Source of the DNA: Shimia sp040225985
Lineage (GTDB): Bacteria > Pseudomonadota > Alphaproteobacteria > Rhodobacterales > Rhodobacteraceae
DNA: 64,000 nt
NCBI RefSeq assembly: GCF_040225985.1
Contig: NZ_JBBPEU010000003.1
Location: forward strand, 226,604 to 290,603
Direction: 5' to 3'
The translations under genes and the position numbers were made by a program. Of this stretch, positions 62,166 to 64,000 are shown in pieces. The notes beneath the pieces are model-generated. The model did no database searches, had not been told where the DNA came from, and saw only the letters and a program-made list of their open reading frames with translations. The stretch's first letter is position 1; the number at the start of each line of letters is the position of its first letter.

Positions 62166-63176
62166 TTACTCTCCTGCCTCTTGCTGCGCGGCGGTGACAT
62201 GGGACAACGCCTCAAGCACGAGATCGGGGCCCGCCCCCGGCTTGTGCGCGCCCTCCGACAGAACCCGCCGCCACATGCGTGCGCCCGCACGTCCCGCGAA
62301 CAGCCCCAGCATGTGCCGCGTGATCTGGCCCAGCTTCCCACCGCTTTCAAGGTGCTCCGCGATATAGGGCAACATGGCGTGCACCACAGCTTCGCCCGAC
62401 CGGTCCGTGCCGCGCCCGTAAATGCGGCGATCCGCGCTGCCCAGTATATCCAGCGGCGTGTGATAGGCCGCGCGCCCGATCATCACCCCGTCCAACCCCT
62501 GATCCAGATGTGCCTGCGCCTCGTCCAGCGTTTGAATGCCGCCGTTGATCGAGAGGTGCAGATGCGGAAAGCGGTCTTTCATGCGATGCACCAGCGGATA
62601 GTCCAGCGGCGGAATATCCCTGTTTTCCTTGGGGCTGAGCCCCTGCAGCCACGCCTTGCGCGCGTGGATGGCAAAACGGGTGACCCCGGCATCGCTGACC
62701 CGTTCGAGGAAATCAGGCAGAACCGCTTCCGGATCCTGATCATCCACCCCGATCCGGCACTTGACCGTGACTTCTACCGGGCTGGCCTCGATCATTGCGG
62801 CGCAACAGGTGGCCACCAGATCGGGCTGCTTCATCAACACGGCCCCGAAGGTGCCCGATTGCACCCTGTCCGACGGGCAGCCCACGTTCAGGTTGATCTC
62901 GTCATAGCCCGCCCCGGCCCCGATCCGTGCCGCCTCGGCCAGTTCGGCAGGGTCCGACCCGCCCAATTGTAGCGCCACAGGATGCTCTGCCGGATCGTGG
63001 TCCAGCAAATGCAGCGCCCCACCCCGCACCAGCGCCGGCGAAGTGACCATTTCCGTGTAGAGAAGTGTCTCGGAAGACATGAGACGATGCAGGTACCTGC
63101 AATGCCGGTCGGTCCAATCCATCATCGGCGCGACGGAAAGACGTGCGGCCTTTGTTATCAATGGCTTATCTGTCAT
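62166..63176 (-). CDS. dusA: tRNA-dihydrouridine synthase A
   Basis: 336 residues from ATG 63176 (MTDKPLITKAARLSVAPMMD); GTG 63188 would add four residues. TIM-barrel Dus motifs: APMMDWTDRHCRYLHRL, LQLGGSDPAELAEAA, INLNVGCPSDRVQSGTFGAV with the catalytic Cys, VTVKCRIGVDD, FAIHARKAWLQGLSPKENR, and INGGIQTLDEA. It reduces U20 and U20a in tRNA D-loops with FMN. Its 5' end is the junction with an integrated element. Confidence 0.96.
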   Translation of the reverse strand: MTDKPLITKAARLSVAPMMDWTDRHCRYLHRLMSSETLLYTEMVTSPALVRGGALHLLDHDPAEHPVALQLGGSDPAELAEAARIGAGAGYDEINLNVGCPSDRVQSGTFGAVLMKQPDLVATCCAAMIEASPVEVTVKCRIGVDDQDPEAVLPDFLERVSDAGVTRFAIHARKAWLQGLSPKENRDIPPLDYPLVHRMKDRFPHLHLSINGGIQTLDEAQAHLDQGLDGVMIGRAAYHTPLDILGSADRRIYGRGTDRSGEAVVHAMLPYIAEHLESGGKLGQITRHMLGLFAGRAGARMWRRVLSEGAHKPGAGPDLVLEALSHVTAAQQEAGE

Positions 63177-63190
63177 TTTGTCGTCCACGC

Positions 63191-63292
63191 TGGCATACCT
63201 ACTCGATTATTTGCGCCTTATTTTGCTGGGTTTTCAAACGTTTTGAGTTTTTGGCATACCGTTTGGCATACCCACTTGGAGCTTGGCATACC
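63191..63292. repeat. TTGGCATACC direct repeats at the dusA junction
   Basis: Exact TTGGCATACC occurs at 63251-63260, 63263-63272 and 63283-63292, and the 9-mer TGGCATACC at 63191-63199. All lie in the same orientation in the AT-rich region between dusA and the integrase gene, whose start overlaps the third copy. Likely integrase binding (arm-type) sites or att core pieces. Confidence 0.75.
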
Positions 63293-63936
63293 GCTTACCT
63301 ATATCCGTGATATGCCACAACAAGAATGGGAAAAAAACGGGCACTATCGTTGAACGCAGAGGCAAGTCAGGCACTAAGTTCAAAGCACAAGTCATCAAGA
63401 AAAAGGATGGCAAGATTGCGCTATGCAAATCCGCTACTTTCGAAAGGAGGTCTACAGCTACCGCTTGGATGAAGCGTATTGAGAAGGAATACGAGCAAGG
63501 GCGCTTGCTCCAGCAACCGACACAGACCACGGTCGGTGAACTCATCGACATGGTGGTAAAAAGTCATCGAAAGGACTTAGGAAAGACAAAAAAGCAAGTG
63601 TTGACTGCGATCAAGCGATTTGATGTTGCCGGCTATGAAGTTGCGTCCTTGAAAACTTCGGATTTGATTGAGTTTGCAACTCAAGTCGCGGAGGGTGGGC
63701 ACGGTCAAAGCGCCCGCACTCCATCAACCACTGCAAACTACATGAGCCACCTGTCAGGGTGCCTACGTTTGGCGCTCCCCGTGTTTGACATCCCCTTTGA
63801 AAGGCAAATCGTGACGGAGGCTCGTGAAGCAACGACATTGCTGGGTGTCACTGGAAAATCAAAACGTCGAACTAGGCGACCCTCGCTCGAGGAACTGGAT
63901 GCCTTTGATCAGCCCCACCTAAGTGGTCCAGTTTGA
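63283..63936 (+). pseudogene. DusA-type tyrosine integrase, truncated by an IS
   Basis: The recognisable protein runs from GTIVERRGKSGTKFKAQVIK through KDGKIALCKSATFERRSTAT to YMSHLSGCLRLALPVFDIPF and LLGVTGKSKRRTRRPSLEEL, matching the N-terminal arm-binding and core-binding domains of integrases found at dusA. The catalytic domain with the R..H-x-x-R..Y residues is absent: after ELDAF the frame enters a different sequence and stops at 63936. TTG 63283 or GTG 63307 could be the start; no clear site decides. It cannot be an active recombinase as it stands. The gene is divergent from dusA. Confidence 0.85.
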
Positions 63937-64000
63937 ATGTTAGTGCATGATTGGCCTGGGTTCCATCGGGATGATGGTTTCCGGCGCCGGCGGGCGGTAG
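63906..64000 (-). mobile_element. Left end of an insertion sequence
   Basis: The integrase frame breaks off around 63906. From there the sequence (TGATCAGCCCCACC, AAGTGGTCCAGTTTG) looks like an IS terminus facing outward, followed 15-30 nt in by the stop of a transposase gene on the minus strand. The rest is outside the window. Family not settled: IS3- or IS481-like termini are my best guess. Confidence 0.65.
63940..64000 (-). CDS. Transposase C-terminus (fragment at the edge)
   Basis: The last 19 codons of a minus-strand gene entering from the right: YRPPAPETIIPMEPRPIMH and stop. A tail of the form YRPPAPE is one I associate with C-termini of IS3/IS481-type DDE transposases. Nothing of the catalytic core is in view. 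Confidence 0.65.
   Translation of the reverse strand, partial: YRPPAPETIIPMEPRPIMH

Noticed and set aside
63251..63292. Short repeats considered as a CRISPR remnant
   Set aside because: Repeats are only 10 bp with 2- and 10-bp gaps; they fit integrase binding sites and not repeat-spacer units.

Overview
The window reads as a chromosomal segment of a marine alphaproteobacterium of the Rhodobacterales (Roseobacter group). Indicators are a DMSP lyase of the DddP type, a soxBDAG sarcosine oxidase operon, ccmABCDG next to secDF-yajC, the der-bamB-YfgM block, a Hint-domain protein beside a tRNA-Leu, and a GC-rich repeat typical of this group. The taxonomic call is inferred from gene content and protein resemblance, not from a search.

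Left edge (1-3.9 kb): the end of an integrated element, visibly less GC-rich than the rest. It carries the N-terminal two thirds or so of a TrlF-like PHP-domain/ATPase protein running off the left edge, a small gene translationally coupled to it, a perfect 11-bp-arm inverted repeat in the divergent promoter region, a small accessory gene, and a large serine recombinase whose reading frame runs straight through the antisense strand of tRNA-Leu(UAG), the probable attachment site.

Core chromosome (3.9-63.2 kb): Hint-domain protein; NAD(P)HX repair enzyme (nnr) with a repeat element inserted in frame; glnB-glnA; an MFS carrier; a flavodoxin-like protein; a heme-dependent N-demethylase-like protein divergent from dddP; several small secreted proteins; purB; a run of five secreted proteins that share one short two-cysteine motif; fliG; a DMT permease and an acyltransferase; DUF1223; acnA; then on the minus strand yajC-secD-secF-tauE-Mth938 followed by ccmA-ccmB-ccmC-ccmD-ccmG. 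After that come a trypsin-like protease, serS, a fatty acid desaturase, an MFS exporter, der-bamB-yfgM, an RND adaptor and an enlarged RND pump, an Atm1-like ABC exporter, a LysM protein, a LOG-family protein, rarD, an enoyl-CoA hydratase paralogue, sodB, two small secreted proteins, the sarcosine oxidase operon soxB-[extra membrane gene]-soxD-soxA-soxG, ccmI-ruvX-DUF1289, a PhyH-like dioxygenase, a second TauE permease, and dusA.

Right edge (63.19-64 kb): a second integrated element at the 5' end of dusA, with a cluster of 10-bp TTGGCATACC repeats and a DusA-type tyrosine integrase gene cut off by an insertion sequence whose transposase C-terminus enters from the right edge. The core segment is therefore bracketed by two independent integration events at RNA-related targets.

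Functionally, osmolyte and methylated-amine catabolism (dddP, N-demethylase-like gene, sarcosine oxidase) and cytochrome c maturation (ccmABCDG plus a distant ccmI) stand out among ordinary housekeeping genes. The features most worth a second look are the TrlF-like pair on the left element, the five-member two-cysteine secreted peptide cluster, the extra membrane-protein gene wedged with overlapping codons inside the sox operon, and the in-frame repeat inside nnr.
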